DNA of 64,000 nucleotides from Marinobacterium marinum (GCF_013868415.1 NZ_JACEMT010000036.1:28640-92639), one strand, 5' to 3'. Positions 19,097 through 28,541 are shown, counted from the first letter of the stretch. The notes: generated by a model not told the origin, from the sequence alone. Translations and numbers: made by a program.

Positions 19097-19656
19097 CGTT
19101 TATTAATAAAATCCATTTCAAGAGCCTTCAGATCTTTTTTTCTTGCCTTTATAGGCTTAGCGGGAACACCTGAATATATTTTAAATTCTTCACAGTCCTT
19201 CGAAACTAGGCTCAGTGCTCCAATCGAAGCGCCCTCGTTTATTTTTACGCCAGGAAGTACTACACAGCCTGCACCAACGATAACATGCTTACATAGTAGG
19301 ACGTCCGCGGAACGAACATTTTTGAAATCATCGGGGACCGTTGGATTTGTTAATGACAAACCTGAATAATCATCGTTACTACTATAAATAGAAACGCGAG
19401 AAGATAAGCCAGAAAAATCTGATAGCTTTATTCGCCCATTTCCCATCAAAGAACAAAACACTGCAATATGAACGTGATCTCCTATTTCAATACCACCATC
19501 GCCAGCTGATAAAACACAGAAATCATCGATACGAACATTACTACCTATAGAGATTTTTTTTGAATTATAAAAAGAAGCTTTATCCGAAATCAGTACATTC
19601 GAACCAAGTTCCGCAAACCCCATAGTATTTAGTTGCTCAGACGAAAGAAATGCCAT
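19093..19656 (-). CDS. Hexapeptide-repeat acyltransferase (probable sugar N-acetyltransferase)
   Basis: A 187-residue left-handed beta-helix protein: repeated turns such as ISIGSNVRIDDFCVLS, IEIGDHVHIAVFCSLMG, VIVGAGCVVLPGVKINEGASIG fit the [LIV]-G-x4 hexapeptide pattern of acetyl-CoA-dependent acyltransferases. Its C terminus YSGVPAKPIKARKK is the usual end of the family. Placed between a dTDP-sugar aminotransferase and a WecF-type transferase, it most likely N-acetylates the 4-amino group, as VioB or FdtC-like enzymes do, in place of the unrelated GNAT enzyme WecD. O-acetylation of the polymer is the alternative. The ATG at 19656 follows the aminotransferase stop by 7 bp. Confidence 0.85.
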   Translation of the reverse strand: MAFLSSEQLNTMGFAELGSNVLISDKASFYNSKKISIGSNVRIDDFCVLSAGDGGIEIGDHVHIAVFCSLMGNGRIKLSDFSGLSSRVSIYSSNDDYSGLSLTNPTVPDDFKNVRSADVLLCKHVIVGAGCVVLPGVKINEGASIGALSLVSKDCEEFKIYSGVPAKPIKARKKDLKALEMDFINKR

Positions 19657-19663
19657 TGACTTT

Positions 19664-20767
19664 CTACTCCAACCTCATGTGTGATTTGATCACATTAATA
19701 ATACCTTCCTGTTCCGACTTTTCCAATGCTGCATAAATTGGGAGACACAAAATTCTACTTGCTATATTTTTTGAGTATGGCTGCATTTCCTTTTGGTCTA
19801 AAAACTCAACTATTTCCAATGATGGAAAAAAGTATCGACGCGCCAGAATCCCATTATCTTTGAGCAGGTCTGCTACCCGCACTACCTCCTGCTCTGACTT
19901 GAACACTATCGGGAAGTAGGCGGCGTTGTAGGACAGATCGTCACTACGCTTTTGCAATTGCACCAAACCTGCCAGCTCTCGCGCATAGCGCTCCCAAATA
20001 GTGTGTCGCGCATTCAAATTGGCTTCAATTTCATCCAGCACACACAAGCCCATCGCGGCCTGCAGCTCATTCATTTTGGCGTTAATGCCCAGCTCTTCTA
20101 TACATTCCGGCCCTGTAATGCCGAAGTTAATCATCTTCTTCGCCCGCTCAAGCTCTTCCTTGTGCTTGAAGATAATGGCCCCGCCCTCACCTGTGTGAAA
20201 CAGCTTTGTTGCGTGAAAACTCAGGGTTGCGGCATCACCATGCTTGAGCAGGCTTTCACCCTTGTATTTCACACCGAAAGCGTGAGAGGCGTCGTAGATC
20301 ACTTTCAGTTTGTACTTCTGGGCAATAGCCTCAATCGCCTCTACATCACAGGCATTACCAAAAACGTGTACGGGAACAATCGCACGAGTATTCGGTGTAA
20401 TAGCCGCCTCAATGTTGTCCGGGTTTAGGCACCAGGTATTCGGGTCTATGTCTGCAAATACTGGTTGTACCCCATCCCACTTCAAAGAACTGGCGGTGGC
20501 GATAAAAGTAAACGGGGTAGTGATCGCCTCAGGCTGTGCGCTAGGTGCTGCATCGCTCACGCCCAAAGCACGATAGGCAATTTGCAGAGCCAAAGTGCCA
20601 TTGGAAACAAGCAGCAGGTTTTCAACACCCAAATAGTCTTCCAAGCGTTTTGTAAGCTCTTGTACCAACTGACCGTTATTGGTCAGCCATTGACGTTCGT
20701 AAATGCCATCAATGTATTTATCGAGCTTTTCTCGACTGGGGAAGTATGGCTTAGTTACTGGAATCAT
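19664..20767 (-). CDS. dTDP-4-keto-6-deoxyhexose aminotransferase (DegT/DnrJ, VioA-like)
   Basis: PLP enzyme predicted to aminate C4 of dTDP-4-keto-6-deoxyglucose. The start [20 protein letters not shown] and [12 protein letters not shown] match the VioA-type branch more than WecE. The active site is clear: [14 protein letters not shown] near residue 58, [11 protein letters not shown] near 160, and [14 protein letters not shown] near 187 with the PLP lysine. The product could be dTDP-Qui4N or dTDP-Fuc4N, which differ only in C4 configuration; the sequence alone does not decide. The WecF-type transferase downstream argues for Fuc4NAc, the VioA likeness for Qui4NAc. Its ATG overlaps the rmlA stop (ATGA). 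Confidence 0.88.
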   Translation of the reverse strand: MIPVTKPYFPSREKLDKYIDGIYERQWLTNNGQLVQELTKRLEDYLGVENLLLVSNGTLALQIAYRALGVSDAAPSAQPEAITTPFTFIATASSLKWDGVQPVFADIDPNTWCLNPDNIEAAITPNTRAIVPVHVFGNACDVEAIEAIAQKYKLKVIYDASHAFGVKYKGESLLKHGDAATLSFHATKLFHTGEGGAIIFKHKEELERAKKMINFGITGPECIEELGINAKMNELQAAMGLCVLDEIEANLNARHTIWERYARELAGLVQLQKRSDDLSYNAAYFPIVFKSEQEVVRVADLLKDNGILARRYFFPSLEIVEFLDQKEMQPYSKNIASRILCLPIYAALEKSEQEGIINVIKSHMRLE

Positions 20768-21636
20768 GCTTTTTCACCCGCCAAGGCCAACAGGTACTGG
20801 CCATAACCATTCTTGCTTAACGCCTTGCCTTCCTCGATAAGCTTGTCTTTTGTTAGCCAACCATTGCTGAAGCCGATCTCTTCCAGACATGCGACCTTGT
20901 AGCCTTGACGCTTTTCGATGGTTTCAACAAACTGCGCGGCTTCCAGCAGACTTTCATGGGTGCCGGTATCCAGCCAGGCAAAGCCACGCCCCAGCAGCTC
21001 CACATTCAAATCGCCGCGTTCAAGGTAAGCCTGGTTGACGCTGGTAATTTCCAGCTCGCCACGGTGTGAGGGTTTCACCTGCTTGGCAATTTCCACGACA
21101 TCGTTGTCGTAGAAATAGAGGCCGGTCACGGCATAGTTGGACTTGGGCTGTTCGGGCTTTTCTTCAATGGAGATCGCTTTGTTGTTTTCATCAAAAGCGA
21201 CCACACCAAAGCGCTCCGGGTCTTTCACCTGATAGCCGAATACGGTGGCGCCGGACGTGCGGGCAGCTGCCTGTTTCAGCTTGGGCGAGAAGCCCTGACC
21301 GTAAAAGATGTTATCGCCCAGTACCAGGCAGACGCTGTCATCACCGATAAACTCTTCACCAATGATAAAGGCCTGCGCCAGACCGTCCGGGCTGGGCTGT
21401 TCGGCGTAGCTGAGTTGAATACCGAAGTTGCTGCCATCGCCCAGCAGTTTTTCAAAGTTGGGCAGGTCTTCGGGGGTGGAGATGATCAGGATGTCACGGA
21501 TACCGGCCAGCATCAGTACCGAGAGCGGGTAATAGATCATCGGCTTGTCGTAGATGGGCAGCAGCTGCTTGGACACGCCTTTGGTGATCGGATACAAACG
21601 GGTGCCGGAACCACCGGCGAGGATAATGCCTTTCAT
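20764..21636 (-). CDS. rmlA: Glucose-1-phosphate thymidylyltransferase, copy 1
   Basis: Forms dTDP-glucose from glucose-1-phosphate and dTTP. The start [20 protein letters not shown] with [20 protein letters not shown] is the RmlA signature; the metal aspartate lies in [10 protein letters not shown] near residue 110, and [21 protein letters not shown] near 161 is also conserved. The 290-residue length is normal. This copy, with rmlB just upstream, feeds the amino-sugar branch of the large operon, whereas a second copy at 28538-29413 belongs to the rhamnose module. The two proteins are close relatives along their whole length but clearly diverged. Confidence 0.96.
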   Translation of the reverse strand: MKGIILAGGSGTRLYPITKGVSKQLLPIYDKPMIYYPLSVLMLAGIRDILIISTPEDLPNFEKLLGDGSNFGIQLSYAEQPSPDGLAQAFIIGEEFIGDDSVCLVLGDNIFYGQGFSPKLKQAAARTSGATVFGYQVKDPERFGVVAFDENNKAISIEEKPEQPKSNYAVTGLYFYDNDVVEIAKQVKPSHRGELEITSVNQAYLERGDLNVELLGRGFAWLDTGTHESLLEAAQFVETIEKRQGYKVACLEEIGFSNGWLTKDKLIEEGKALSKNGYGQYLLALAGEKA

Positions 21637-21666
21637 GGTCTGTCCTTGTAACTGAAACTGTTGTAA

Positions 21667-22737
21667 TCAGAGCTGCCCAAGGCGCTCACGCTGGTAGGTG
21701 CCATCCTGTACACGGCGGCACCATTCCAGGTTGTCGAGATACCACTGTACGGTTTTGCGGATACCTGACTCGAAGGTTTCTGCCGGTTTCCAACCCAGTT
21801 CGCGCTGTATTTTGCTGGCGTCAATCGCGTAGCGGCGGTCGTGGCCGGGGCGGTCTTGTACGTGCGTGATCAGGTCACGGTAGCGGGTTTCAGCCGGGGC
21901 CAGTTCCTGCAGAATATCGCAGATGGTGTGGACCACTTCGATGTTCTGCTTTTCGTTATGGCCGCCGATGTTGTAGGTTTCGCCTAATTTGCCTTCGGTG
22001 ACGACCTTATACAGTGCACGAGCATGGTCTTCCACATAGAGCCAGTCGCGGATCTGGTCGCCATTGCCATAGATCGGCAGCGGCTTGCCTTCCAGCGCAT
22101 TGAGGATCATCAACGGTACCAGCTTTTCCGGGAAGTGATACGGCCCGTAGTTGTTGGAGCAGTTTGTGACCAGCACCGGGAAACCATAGGTGCGCATCCA
22201 GGCACGTACCAAGTGGTCCGAGCTGGCTTTGCTTGCAGAGTATGGGCTGCTGGGTGCGTAGGCGGTAGTTTCGGTGAACAAGTGCTGGGTTGCATCATCC
22301 GCCTCTGCCGGGTGCGGCAGGTCGCCGTAGACCTCGTCGGTGCTGATATGGTGGAAGCGAAACGCCTGTTTGCGTGTATCGTCCAGCCCTTGCCAATAGC
22401 TGCGAGCGACTTCCAGCAAGGTGTAGGTGCCAACGATGTTGGTTTCAATAAACGCAGCCGGGCCATCGATGGAGCGGTCTACATGGCTTTCTGCGGCCAG
22501 ATGCATGATGGCATCGGGCTGATGCTCAGCAAATACTCGCTCCAGCTCGGTGCGGTTGCAGATATCGACCTGCTCGAAGGCGTAGCGGTCAGAGCTGTCG
22601 ACTTCACGCAGGTTTTCCAGGTTGCCTGCATAGGTGAGCTTGTCGACGTTGACGACGCTGTCCTGAGTGTTTTGGATGATGTGGCGGATAACCGCCGAAC
22701 CGATAAAGCCGGCACCGCCGGTTATGAGGAGTTTCAT
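21667..22737 (-). CDS. rmlB: dTDP-glucose 4,6-dehydratase, copy 1
   Basis: Converts dTDP-glucose to dTDP-4-keto-6-deoxyglucose with bound NAD. The N-terminal [20 protein letters not shown] is the Rossmann motif; [15 protein letters not shown] near residue 79, [10 protein letters not shown] near 131, and [15 protein letters not shown] near 165 carry the catalytic Thr, Asp-Glu, Tyr and Lys. The length is 356 residues. This copy precedes rmlA and the aminotransferase, so its product probably goes to the 4-amino sugar. The upstream 111 bp gap to ugd contains no clear terminator. Compared with copy 2 it lacks an insertion of about 13 residues near residue 280. Confidence 0.96.
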   Translation of the reverse strand: MKLLITGGAGFIGSAVIRHIIQNTQDSVVNVDKLTYAGNLENLREVDSSDRYAFEQVDICNRTELERVFAEHQPDAIMHLAAESHVDRSIDGPAAFIETNIVGTYTLLEVARSYWQGLDDTRKQAFRFHHISTDEVYGDLPHPAEADDATQHLFTETTAYAPSSPYSASKASSDHLVRAWMRTYGFPVLVTNCSNNYGPYHFPEKLVPLMILNALEGKPLPIYGNGDQIRDWLYVEDHARALYKVVTEGKLGETYNIGGHNEKQNIEVVHTICDILQELAPAETRYRDLITHVQDRPGHDRRYAIDASKIQRELGWKPAETFESGIRKTVQWYLDNLEWCRRVQDGTYQRERLGQL

Positions 22738-22848
22738 AATGGGTGTTTACCTTTGGGCGAGCTACTGGGTAGCTTTTTGTAACCTGAACGTATTGGTTGG
22801 GTAGGTCATCGCCTGCAAGCAGGCTCCCACAGTAGTGGTATCTACACG

Positions 22849-24015
22849 TTAATCACTACCAAACAGGTCCCGCGTATACACATTGGCGGCGACATCTTCC
22901 AGCACATCCGCCTGGCGGTTGGCGATAATCACATCGCTGATCTGCTTGAACTCATCCAGATCGCGGATCACGCGGGAGTTGTAGAAGCTATCGGCATCAA
23001 GTACCGGTTCATACACTACCACCTCTACCCCTTTGGCCTTGATCCGCTTCATCACGCCCTGAATTGCCGAGGCGCGGAAATTGTCGGAGCCGGATTTCAT
23101 CACCAGCCGGTAGATGCCGACTACCTTGGGGTTACGCTTCAGGATGGATTCGGCAATGAAGTCCTTGCGGGTGGTGTTGGAGTCGACAATGGCGCGGATC
23201 AGGTTGCTAGGTACGTTGGCGTAGTTGGCCAACAGTTGTTTAGTGTCTTTGGGCAAGCAGTAACCGCCGTAGCCAAAGCTGGGGTTGTTGTAGTGCATGC
23301 CGATGCGCGAGTCCAGCCCGACGCCTTGGATGATTTGACGGCTGTCGAGGCCATGGCTTTCAGCGTAAGTGTCCAATTCATTAAAGTAGGCGACACGCAT
23401 TGCTAGGTATGTGTTGGCGAAGAGTTTGATCGCTTCAGCTTCAGCGCTGTCGGTAAACAGGGTAGGCACGTCCTGTTTGGTCGCGCCTTGCTGTAGCAAG
23501 GCGGCGAAGGTTTGCGCCCTTTCAGACTGCTCACCGACGATGATGCGCGAGGGATAGAGATTGTCATACAGTGCCTTGCCTTCACGCAGAAACTCCGGTG
23601 AGAACAAAATGTTGTCGCTGCCGAACTTTTCCCTGACGCTTTGGGTATAGCCAACCGGCACAGTGGATTTGATCACCATGATGGCACGTGGGTTTATCGT
23701 TAGTACGTCTTTGATTACGGCTTCGACACTTTGGGTGTTGAAGAAATTGGTGTCGGGGTCGTAATCGGTGGGGGTGGCGATGATAACGAAATCAGCGTTA
23801 GCGTAGGCGCTCTGTTTGTCGGTTGTGGCCGTCAGATTAAGCGGCTTGCCGGCCAGGTAGTTTTCTATCTCGGCATCTTCAATCGGTGAGCGACGCGCGT
23901 TGATCAGGTCAACCTTAGCTTGCACGATGTCCAGTGCGATCACGTTGTTGTGCTGGGCCAGGAGTACAGCGTTGGACAGGCCCACGTAGCCGGTACCTGC
24001 GATAGTGATGTTCAT
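22849..24015 (-). CDS. ugd: UDP-glucose 6-dehydrogenase
   Basis: Oxidises UDP-glucose to UDP-glucuronate using two NAD, providing an acidic sugar for the polymer. Seen: the NAD-binding [19 protein letters not shown], the block STVPVGYTQ near residue 119, [15 protein letters not shown] near 138, and the catalytic cysteine in [16 protein letters not shown] near 251. The C-terminal YTRDLFGSD ending is identical in kind to that of E. coli Ugd, and translation from ATG at 24015 gives 388 residues, the same length. A TTG two codons upstream overlaps the manB stop and is less likely. UDP-ManNAc dehydrogenase (WecC) is excluded by the close fit to the Ugd blocks. Confidence 0.96.
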   Translation of the reverse strand: MNITIAGTGYVGLSNAVLLAQHNNVIALDIVQAKVDLINARRSPIEDAEIENYLAGKPLNLTATTDKQSAYANADFVIIATPTDYDPDTNFFNTQSVEAVIKDVLTINPRAIMVIKSTVPVGYTQSVREKFGSDNILFSPEFLREGKALYDNLYPSRIIVGEQSERAQTFAALLQQGATKQDVPTLFTDSAEAEAIKLFANTYLAMRVAYFNELDTYAESHGLDSRQIIQGVGLDSRIGMHYNNPSFGYGGYCLPKDTKQLLANYANVPSNLIRAIVDSNTTRKDFIAESILKRNPKVVGIYRLVMKSGSDNFRASAIQGVMKRIKAKGVEVVVYEPVLDADSFYNSRVIRDLDEFKQISDVIIANRQADVLEDVAANVYTRDLFGSD

Positions 24016-24017
24016 AT

Positions 24018-25382
24018 TCAACTTTGAATCAATTCCTTAACGCTATTCACTGTACACACGACCAATTCGCTATCCCGGCGACTCTCCACATTCAACCTCA
24101 ACAACGGCTCGGTATTCGACCCACGAATATTCATCCGCCAGTCTGTAAACTCCATGCTTAATCCGTCCGTTTCATCGATTAACGGACTCTGATCCTCAAA
24201 GTGTGCTTTCACCTTCCGGATGCAGGCTTTCACGTCCGCTACCTTGAAGTTGATTTCACCACTGCACGGGTAGGCCTGCTGGCGTTCGTGAATCAGTTGC
24301 GAGAGTGTTTTTTTCTCGGTGCTGATCAGCTCGGCCACCAACAACCAAGGGATCATGCCGCTGTCACAGTAGGCAAAGTCACGGAAGTAGTGGTGCGCGC
24401 TCATTTCGCCGCCGTAGATGGCGTTTTCCTTGCGCATGCGCTCTTTGATGAAGGCATGGCCGGTTTTGCTCTGGATCGCCTGGCCATCGTATTGTTTGCA
24501 GATGTCGATGGTGTTCCAGGTCAGGCGTGGGTCGTGAATGATCTTTTCACCGGGGTGTTTCTTCAGGAAGGCTTCGGCCAGCAAGCCGACAATGTAGTAG
24601 CCTTCGATGAATTGGCCCTGTTCGTCAAACAGGAAGCAGCGATCAAAGTCGCCATCCCAAGCGATACCCATATCGGCCTGATGTTCGATAACAGCTTGGG
24701 CTGTAGCGTCACGGTTTTCTACCAGTAGCGGGTTGGGTATACCGTTGGGGAATGTCGGGTCAGGCTGGTGGTGTACTTTGATAAAGATGATCGGAACACC
24801 ACGTTGCTGTAGCTCGGATTCCAACGCATCGATTACTGGCCCAGCGGCTCCGTTACCGGCATTGACGACCAGCTTCAAAGGCTTGAGCTGTTGCAGGTCA
24901 ATGTAGGTCAGCAGGTGCTGCAGGTACGCCTGTCGCAGATTCAGTTGGCTGAGCTGACCTATATGTTCTGGCGTGGTGAAGGCTTGTTGTTCGGCCAGCT
25001 GCTGTATCTCTTTCAGGCCGCTATCGCCGCTGATCGGCTGGGCATCGCGTTTGACCAGCTTCATGCCGTTAAAGTCGATGGGGTTGTGGCTGGCGGTAAC
25101 TTCGATGCCGCCGTCTACATCCAGATGGAATGCGGCAAAGTACACTTCTTCAGTGCCTGTCATTCCCAGATCGATGACATCACAACCGGCATCTATGATG
25201 CCCTGTGCCAGGGCCTGCTTGAGTGCTTCACTGGTGGCACGTACATCGCCACCGACCACAACTTTTTTCGCATTCAGGTATTGGGCATAGGCACGGCCAA
25301 TACGGTAGGCGATGGTTTCGTTGAGTTCAGTGCCCAGTTGGCCACGGATGTCGTAGGCTTTGAAGCAGGTGAGTTGGGTCAT
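24018..25382 (-). CDS. manB: Phosphomannomutase (CpsG/ManB type)
   Basis: Converts mannose-6-phosphate to mannose-1-phosphate, feeding ManC. The start [17 protein letters not shown], the phosphoserine loop [16 protein letters not shown] near residue 96, the metal-binding [16 protein letters not shown] near 240, and the sugar-binding [19 protein letters not shown] near 325 give a clear alpha-D-phosphohexomutase. The length of 454 residues matches E. coli CpsG (456). It is the second gene of the operon, 12 bp after the metallo-hydrolase gene. Glucose-1-phosphate side activity is possible, as in AlgC-type mutases, but the CpsG blocks point to mannose. Confidence 0.95.
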   Translation of the reverse strand: MTQLTCFKAYDIRGQLGTELNETIAYRIGRAYAQYLNAKKVVVGGDVRATSEALKQALAQGIIDAGCDVIDLGMTGTEEVYFAAFHLDVDGGIEVTASHNPIDFNGMKLVKRDAQPISGDSGLKEIQQLAEQQAFTTPEHIGQLSQLNLRQAYLQHLLTYIDLQQLKPLKLVVNAGNGAAGPVIDALESELQQRGVPIIFIKVHHQPDPTFPNGIPNPLLVENRDATAQAVIEHQADMGIAWDGDFDRCFLFDEQGQFIEGYYIVGLLAEAFLKKHPGEKIIHDPRLTWNTIDICKQYDGQAIQSKTGHAFIKERMRKENAIYGGEMSAHHYFRDFAYCDSGMIPWLLVAELISTEKKTLSQLIHERQQAYPCSGEINFKVADVKACIRKVKAHFEDQSPLIDETDGLSMEFTDWRMNIRGSNTEPLLRLNVESRRDSELVVCTVNSVKELIQS

Positions 25383-25394
25383 GCTGTAACCTGG

Positions 25395-26825
25395 TTATTC
25401 CTTGATATACAAACCTGAATAAGCCCTTTGCAGGGCGGCTTTAAGTGCTTTCTTGACAACGCGATCCCCATGCACCAACCGTATTTCACTCGGTCTATGC
25501 TTCATGCCCTTCACAAAACTAACCAGTCCCTGCTGATCGGCATGGGCCGAGTAGCCGCCTATGGTTTCAACACCCGCCCGGATGGTGTATCGCTCGCCAT
25601 CCAGTTCCACATAACCACCTTTGGGGCCGTACTGCTGTATGGCTCGTCCGGGCGTACCTTCCGCCTGATAACCGACAAACAGCACATCATGGCGTTTATC
25701 GCCCAGCATCGCTTTCAGGTAATTCACGATACGTCCGGCGTTACACATGCCGCTGCCGGCAATCACAATTGCGGGCCTGCCTGAACGCGCCAGGTGGTGG
25801 ACCATTTTCAGGTGTTCATCATGGCTGTCTACCGTTAGCAAAGTATCGAACGCCAGCGGTTTACGGCCCTGCCTCAAGCGGGCATGTGCCTCTTCATCCC
25901 AGAAGGGCTGCAGTTCACGGTAGACCGCCGTGAATTTTGAAGCCAGGGGCGAGTCCAGAATCACCGGCAAGTCATCCTGCCCCTTCAGCAGCTCTTCCAG
26001 TTCATACAGCAGTTCCTGAGTGCGTCCGATACTGAAGGCCGGTATCAGTACCGTCCCCCGGTTCAGCAAGGCTCGGTCGATAGCGGCCTTCAAACGGTGC
26101 TTTCGGGTGGCACGGCTTTCGTGGTTGCGGTCGCCATAGGTACTTTCAAGCACCAGGACATCGGCCCGCTGCGGCGGCCGAGGCGCGGGTAACAGCGGTG
26201 TATGGCTGGCCCCTAAATCACCCGAGAAAACGATCCGGGTACTGTTTTTGTACTTTAATGAACTTCCACTGAACTCGGCAGTCACTTGACTCAAGGCAGG
26301 GACAGTTTTTGATGCTGGCCGGGTAACGCTCTCTATATCCACTTCTACATAGGCAGAGCCCAGGATATGCCCTGCGCGCTGTAATCGAACTCGCACTCTC
26401 TGCTCAGGCGTTTCAAGCAGAGTAAACCAGTGCTTGTACGGCAAGGCGACAAGACGCGATTCTATCCGTGACAGGTAACGCTCAACCAGAGCCCTGTCAC
26501 GGCTGATACCCAGCTTGAAAGCATCTTCCAGCACCAGCGGCAGCAGTCGAGCCGAAGGTTGAGAGCAGATGATCGGGCCATCAAAGCCTGCGGCCAACAG
26601 CCAGGGAATACGCCCCACATGGTCAATATGCACATGGGTGGCAATCAGTGCGATGACGCCACTGATATCAAAATCAATCTGATGGCGGTCGTGCGTATTC
26701 TCGTCACCTGCTTCGCTGCCCTGAAACAGGCCGCAGTCAACCAGCAGACTCGTGTTATCGCTGACGTGCAACTGATGACAGGAGCCGGTTACGCCGTTGC
26801 GAGCTCCATGATGCTCAATCTTCAT
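25395..26825 (-). CDS. MBL-fold beta-CASP hydrolase (CPSF/ribonuclease-like)
   Basis: Metallo-beta-lactamase fold protein with a beta-CASP domain, the architecture of RNA-cleaving CPSF73-like enzymes. The zinc motif HVHIDHVG lies near residue 63, a second histidine in AGHILGSAYVEV near 151, and the metal aspartate in FSGDLGASHTPLL near 198. The beta-CASP part has VLESTYGDRNHE near 226, IPAFSIGRTQELLYELEEL near 262, and the motif-C region GGYSAHADQQGL near 425. All metal ligands look intact, so it should be active. It is the first gene after the ops element; homologues recur at the head of polysaccharide clusters, but its substrate there is not established. It could be a nuclease acting on the operon mRNA or an unrelated hydrolase. 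Confidence 0.85.
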   Translation of the reverse strand: MKIEHHGARNGVTGSCHQLHVSDNTSLLVDCGLFQGSEAGDENTHDRHQIDFDISGVIALIATHVHIDHVGRIPWLLAAGFDGPIICSQPSARLLPLVLEDAFKLGISRDRALVERYLSRIESRLVALPYKHWFTLLETPEQRVRVRLQRAGHILGSAYVEVDIESVTRPASKTVPALSQVTAEFSGSSLKYKNSTRIVFSGDLGASHTPLLPAPRPPQRADVLVLESTYGDRNHESRATRKHRLKAAIDRALLNRGTVLIPAFSIGRTQELLYELEELLKGQDDLPVILDSPLASKFTAVYRELQPFWDEEAHARLRQGRKPLAFDTLLTVDSHDEHLKMVHHLARSGRPAIVIAGSGMCNAGRIVNYLKAMLGDKRHDVLFVGYQAEGTPGRAIQQYGPKGGYVELDGERYTIRAGVETIGGYSAHADQQGLVSFVKGMKHRPSEIRLVHGDRVVKKALKAALQRAYSGLYIKE

Positions 26826-26915
26826 TCGGGCAGGTCCTTTGCCGATTCAGGACGCTGAGAATACCGGTACAAGCCAAACGGCACGGCACAGAAGGGCCGG
26901 ATAAACCGCTTCAGA

Positions 26916-26927
26916 CACGCTACCGCC
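26916..26927 (-). promoter_or_regulatory. ops element for RfaH recruitment
   Basis: The minus strand reads GGCGGTAGCGTG, a 12 of 12 match to the ops core that pauses RNA polymerase and loads the antiterminator RfaH. It lies about 90 bases upstream of the first gene of the polysaccharide operon and in the right orientation. The rest of the longer JUMPstart sequence is not recognisable. RfaH lets transcription proceed through long, AT-rich and poorly translated operons, which fits a unit of about 26 kb. RfaH itself is not encoded in the window. Confidence 0.85.
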
Positions 26928-27021
26928 CGGAGGTTACATTTCGGGCAATCCTCAACACCCCTGTTTGCCGATTGTCAGTCAATATCGCCCAAGCCATGGC
27001 TTTTATTTCAGCGGCGACTCA

Positions 27022-27040
27022 AATGATATTGACTCTCATT
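27022..27040. promoter_or_regulatory. Fur-box-like palindrome
   Basis: AATGATATTGACTCTCATT has inverted ends (AATGA/TCATT) and matches the 15-base 7-1-7 Fur consensus at 11 positions. It overlaps the -35 element of the plus-strand promoter at 27029-27057, a usual arrangement for repression. Iron control of anything here is an inference from pattern alone. Confidence 0.3.
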
Positions 27041-27057
27041 AATAACGCCGTTAATAT
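27029..27057 (+). promoter_or_regulatory. Strong sigma-70-like promoter pointing against rmlD
   Basis: TTGACT (27029-27034), a 17 bp spacer and TAATAT (27052-27057) form a near-consensus promoter on the plus strand. Transcription would begin near 27064 and run antisense into the 3' end of rmlD. No plus-strand gene follows, so it would make either an antisense or small RNA, or be fortuitous. Confidence 0.45.
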
Positions 27058-27125
27058 GCGTGCGTCGAACCTTATCACTTCTTATATGGTTTCATAAGCT
27101 AGACAATAGCACTAAGCTGTTGTAA

Positions 27126-27998
27126 TTAAGCGTCACCTAACATTTCTTCCAACTCTACATGCCAGTCCGGCTGAGCAATGCCAAATACCGTCATCATGCG
27201 TTCACACGATAATACCGAATTGGCAGGCCGGCGCGCCGGTGTCGGGTAGTCTTGAGTCGTAATGGCATTGAGCCTCGGGATAGCCTGAATCAGCCCTTGC
27301 CGATGGGCCTGTTCGAATATGGCAGCCGCGAACCCGTGCCAGGTGGTCGCCGGAGCGCCACTGAAGTGATAAACACCCCAGGGCAGTGTTTTTTGAGTCT
27401 GATACTGCAGGGCCATGGCCCACAGGGCCGCTGCAATACTGGCTGCCCCCGTTGGCCCACCTGACTGGTCAGCCACCACTCCCAGCACATCCCGCTCACG
27501 CGCCAGACGTACCATGGTTTTCACAAAGTTGTGGCCAAAACGGCCAAACACCCAACTGGTACGCATGATGATGTGCTGTGGACAGGTCGCTTCCAGTGCA
27601 CGCTCACCGGCCAGCTTGCTGGCACCGTATACGCTGGCGGGACAGGGGGTATCCGTTTCACGGTAGGCCTGCCGGGCCATGCCATCAAATACGTAATCGG
27701 TCGAGATATGTAGCACGGGGATACCCGCCGCAGCGGCCGCCTGTGCCAGGTTCCGGATGCCTGTTTCATTCACGGCATAGGCACGTTCCGGCTCCGACTC
27801 GGCCTTATCAACAGCGGTATAGGCCGCCGCATTGATGATCAGTGCGGGCTGACGAACCTCCACGGCAGCCTGAACCGCTTCCAGCCGCGTGATGTCCAGC
27901 TCGTCAGACCCGACGCCTACCGCCTCTACACTCTCTGGCGCAAGGCGCAACAATTCCTGCCCCACCTGTCCACGGGCACCCGTAATCAAAACACGCAT
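27126..27998 (-). CDS. rmlD: dTDP-4-dehydrorhamnose reductase
   Basis: Last step of dTDP-L-rhamnose synthesis, reducing the 4-keto group with NAD(P)H. The Rossmann motif ITGARGQVGQELLRLAP opens the protein; INAAAYTAVDKAESEPERAYAVNE near residue 56, HISTDYVFDG near 97 and YGASKLAGE near 124 with the catalytic Tyr and Lys are all typical. The 290-residue length is normal. It is the final gene of the rmlBACD set, 3 bp after rmlC. Its presence shows that this module makes rhamnose, unlike the upstream amino-sugar set, which has no rmlC or rmlD of its own. Confidence 0.96.
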   Translation of the reverse strand: MRVLITGARGQVGQELLRLAPESVEAVGVGSDELDITRLEAVQAAVEVRQPALIINAAAYTAVDKAESEPERAYAVNETGIRNLAQAAAAAGIPVLHISTDYVFDGMARQAYRETDTPCPASVYGASKLAGERALEATCPQHIIMRTSWVFGRFGHNFVKTMVRLARERDVLGVVADQSGGPTGAASIAAALWAMALQYQTQKTLPWGVYHFSGAPATTWHGFAAAIFEQAHRQGLIQAIPRLNAITTQDYPTPARRPANSVLSCERMMTVFGIAQPDWHVELEEMLGDA

Positions 27999-28001
27999 GA
28001 T

Positions 28002-28541
28002 TTACCCCTGTGCCAGCAGTGCTTTCAAGGTCAGGTTGACTTGATCCTTGGCCGAAAGCTGTGGCTCATCAATCGGCCATTCAATACCAATATCGGGATC
28101 ATTCCAGAGCAGCCCACCTTCATCTTCCGGGTGGTAGTAATCGGTACACTTGTACTGGAAATCGGCAATATCACTCAGCACACAAAAGCCGTGCGCATAG
28201 CCGGGCGGAACCCACAGCTGGCGATGGTTTTCATCGGTTAGCTCGACGCCCACATATTGTCCGCAGGTAGGCGACTCGGGGTTGATATCAACCGCCACGT
28301 CATACACCGCGCCACGGCTGCAGCTCACCAGCTTGCCCTGGGGGCGGGTTTTCTGGAAGTGCAGACCTCTCAATACCCCCTTCTGTGAGCGGGAATGGTT
28401 ATCCTGCACGAACGGCAGCGTAATACCGGCTTCGCGATAACGCTCCAACTGGAAGGTTTCCTTAAAAAAACCGCGATGATCGCCAAATACGGTCGGTTCG
28501 ATGATCAGTACGCCCGGCAATCGGGTTTCGATAACGTTCAT
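28002..28541 (-). CDS. rmlC: dTDP-4-dehydrorhamnose 3,5-epimerase
   Basis: Epimerises C3 and C5 of dTDP-4-keto-6-deoxyglucose. This is a small cupin of 179 residues with the RmlC blocks [16 protein letters not shown] near residue 16, LRGLHFQ near 57 with the catalytic His, [18 protein letters not shown] near 86, and [15 protein letters not shown] near 110. The next gene of the pathway, rmlD, follows at 3 bp, and its own start overlaps the rmlA2 stop (ATGA). All key residues look intact, so the module should be functional. Confidence 0.97.
   Translation of the reverse strand: MNVIETRLPGVLIIEPTVFGDHRGFFKETFQLERYREAGITLPFVQDNHSRSQKGVLRGLHFQKTRPQGKLVSCSRGAVYDVAVDINPESPTCGQYVGVELTDENHRQLWVPPGYAHGFCVLSDIADFQYKCTDYYHPEDEGGLLWNDPDIGIEWPIDEPQLSAKDQVNLTLKALLAQG

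Larger units (their letters stand above)
26826..27125. other. 300 bp leader/intergenic region before the polysaccharide operon
   Basis: Lies between the rmlD stop and the start of the metallo-hydrolase gene, both on the minus strand. It holds the ops element and, on the other strand, a good sigma-70 promoter with a Fur-like box. I find no GC-rich hairpin with a U tract after rmlD, so transcription of the rhamnose module could run into the large operon. A minus-strand promoter is not clear; a TTGTCT at about 27099-27104 and the TATAAG after it are only 14 bp apart. Confidence 0.6.

Noticed and set aside
17909..22737. Enterobacterial common antigen (wec) operon
   Set aside because: Only a WecF-like transferase and the dTDP-sugar genes are present; wecA, wecB, wecC, wecG, a GNAT wecD and wzzE are all missing, and the aminotransferase is VioA-like.
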